From Anisus vortex (lineage: Eukaryota; Mollusca; Gastropoda; Planorbidae), in contig OX421495.1 of NCBI GenBank assembly GCA_949126835.1, forward strand, positions 405,001 through 469,000: a stretch of DNA of 64,000 nt. Direction: 5' to 3'. This document shows, one piece after another, positions 62,520 to 64,000 of the stretch (the first letter of the stretch is position 1; each line of letters opens with the position of its first letter). The notes under the pieces are model-generated. The model was not told the origin of the DNA, searched no databases, and saw only the letters and a list, made by a program, of their open reading frames with translations. The translations under genes were made by a program, and so were the position numbers.

Positions 62520-62898
62520 ACCATCGTCTCGCGAGACGGAAGGATGCCATTGAACATGTTTTTAGACTATAGACTATATCTTTCTGTATATTTTATCATT
62601 AGATTTTCTGGTCGTTTTTTTTATTGCTCGCAAAAAAATACATAGAATTTCATATTTAAAAAAAAATTAAATTGACTTAAAGAGAGATATTATGGAAAGC
62701 ACAAGTTTCTAGAAGCATCAGTAGAGCTTATATACCTAATCTTAGAGGTCTTCGTCAAATAGATAATAGATACACACAGAAACAAACAAAGTGATATCAA
62801 TAGATAATCACTAATGAGACAGATCTTGTCAAACGTGACGGATTAATGGATGGTGAGTCTTAGAGAAGGATGAATGAGTACAAGTAGTGTGTTAATTG
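62520..62898. other. no recognisable gene
   Basis: Contains a short palindromic tctcgcgaga at 62526-62535 just after the retrotransposon stop. Otherwise unique AT-rich. Confidence 0.55.
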
Positions 62899-64000
62899 GT
62901 GTATGTGTTGTTACATGTGTGTATGTGTTGTTACATGTGTGTATGTGTTGTTACATGTGTGTATGTGTTGTTACATGTGTGTATGTGTTGTTACATGTGT
63001 GTATGTGTTGTTACATGTGTGTATGTGTTGTTACATATGTGTATGTGTTGTTACATGTGTGTATGTGTTGTTACATGTGTGTATGTGTTGTTACATGTGT
63101 GTATGTGTTGTTACATGTGTGTATGTGTTGTTACATGTGTGTATGTGTTGTTACATGTGTGTATGTGTTGTTACATGTGTGTATGTGTTGTTACATGTGT
63201 GTATGTGTTGTTACATGTGTGTACGTGTTGTTACATGTGTGTATGTGTTGTTACATGTGTGTATGTGTTGTTACATGTGTGTACGTGTTGTTACATGTGT
63301 GTATGTGTTGTTACATGTGAGTTTGTGTTGTTACATGTGTGTATGTGTTGTTACATGTGTGTATGTGTTGTTACATGTGTGTATGTGTTGTTACATGTGT
63401 GTACGTGTTGTTACATGTGTGTATGTGTTGTTACATGTGTGTATGTGTTGTTACATGTGTGTACGTGTTGTTACATGTGTGTATGTGTTGTTACATGTGA
63501 GTTTGTGTTGTTACATGTGTGTATGTGTTGTTACATGTGTGTATGTGTTGTTACATGTGTGTATGTGTTGTTACATGTGTGTATGTGTTGTTACATGTGT
63601 GTATGTGTTGTTACATGTGTGTATGTGTTGTTACATGTGTGTATGTGTTGTTACATGTGTGTATGTGTTGTTACATGTGTGTACGTGTTGTTACATGTGT
63701 GTATGTGTTGTTACATGTGAGTTTGTGTTGTTACATGTGTGTATGTGTTGTTACATGTGTGTATGTGTTGTTACATGTGTGTATGTGTTGTTACATGTGT
63801 GTATGTGTTGTTACATGTGTGTATGTGTTGTTACATGTGTGTATGTGTTGTTACATGTGTGTATGTGTTGTTACATGTGTGTATGTGTTGTTACATGTGT
63901 GTATGTGTTGTTACATGTGTGTACGTGTTGTTACATGTGTGTATGTGTTGTTACATGTGTGTACGTGTTGTTACATGTGTGTATGTGTTGTTACATGTGT
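62899..64000. repeat. 20-bp satellite, at least 55 copies, continues past the window
   Basis: The unit is gtgtatgtgttgttacatgt. Variants gtacgtg and gtgagtttg recur 180 bp apart (63221/63401, 63281/63461, 63319/63499), showing a nine-unit block duplication. The VLLHVCMC-type frames in more than one phase are repeat artefacts. Confidence 0.98.

Noticed and set aside
62874..63720. Cysteine-rich VLLHVCMC repeat protein that could look secreted
   Set aside because: The 20-bp satellite is open in more than one frame, with the same peptide in each phase.

Overview
This is a repeat-dominated stretch of an AT-rich animal genome. The protein remnants are RTE-type and RNase H-bearing non-LTR retrotransposons, hAT transposons and Helitron-like elements, and there is one spliced ankyrin-type exon, so the source is a metazoan. 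The mix of elements and the many short-unit satellites fit a lophotrochozoan, most likely a gastropod mollusc. That placement is inference; no marker gene fixes the species. I see no bacterial operons, CRISPR or rRNA.

Layout. 1-4.4 kb: unique AT-rich DNA with a tRNA-derived SINE-like dimer (1079-1190) and a 197-bp hAT MITE with an 8-bp target-site duplication (1799-1995). 4.4-6.7 kb: 19-bp and 20-bp satellites and a CA microsatellite. 7.2-10.5 kb: retrotransposon fragments, a dead RTE-type reverse transcriptase (8455-9630), a probable MITE, and a dispersed repeat present in opposite orientations at the two sides. 10.9-14.2 kb: a roughly 42-bp satellite. 15.6-19.1 kb: a transposon graveyard in which a 1.35-kb hAT element sits inside a non-LTR coding fragment, facing a second non-LTR element that retains an intact RNase H frame. 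19.7-24.4 kb: 40-, 29- and 35-bp satellites and a polypurine tract. 24.5-39.3 kb: one 14.9-kb array of 26/31-bp units. 39.5-41.4 kb: a 36-bp satellite ending exactly at a Helitron-like element that carries a tRNA-like sequence. 41.5-47.5 kb: an almost perfectly homogeneous 35-bp array of about 169 copies. 48.1-51.3 kb: 39-bp and 24-bp arrays. 51.3-52.9 kb: a retrotransposon tail, the only convincing host exon (51755-51989, ankyrin/ANKRD34-like), a 41-bp repeat that multiplies its splice donor, and an antisense retrotransposon remnant. 53.8-55.4 kb: 8-bp and 15-bp arrays. 55.7-61.4 kb: three head-to-tail Helitron-like copies, two with a THAP-like reading frame. 61.9-62.5 kb: the C-terminal part of a non-LTR polyprotein with a terminal zinc finger. 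62.9-64.0 kb: a 20-bp array running off the window.

Over half of the window (about 34 kb by summing array lengths) is tandem repeat in about 15 unrelated families. The long open frames in these arrays arise because the unit lacks stops, often with a length that is a multiple of three; most are open on both strands, and I do not call them genes. No pathway can be reconstructed. The points of most interest are array architecture, transcription-factor-like motifs embedded in satellites, nested transposition, and the repeated splice donor.
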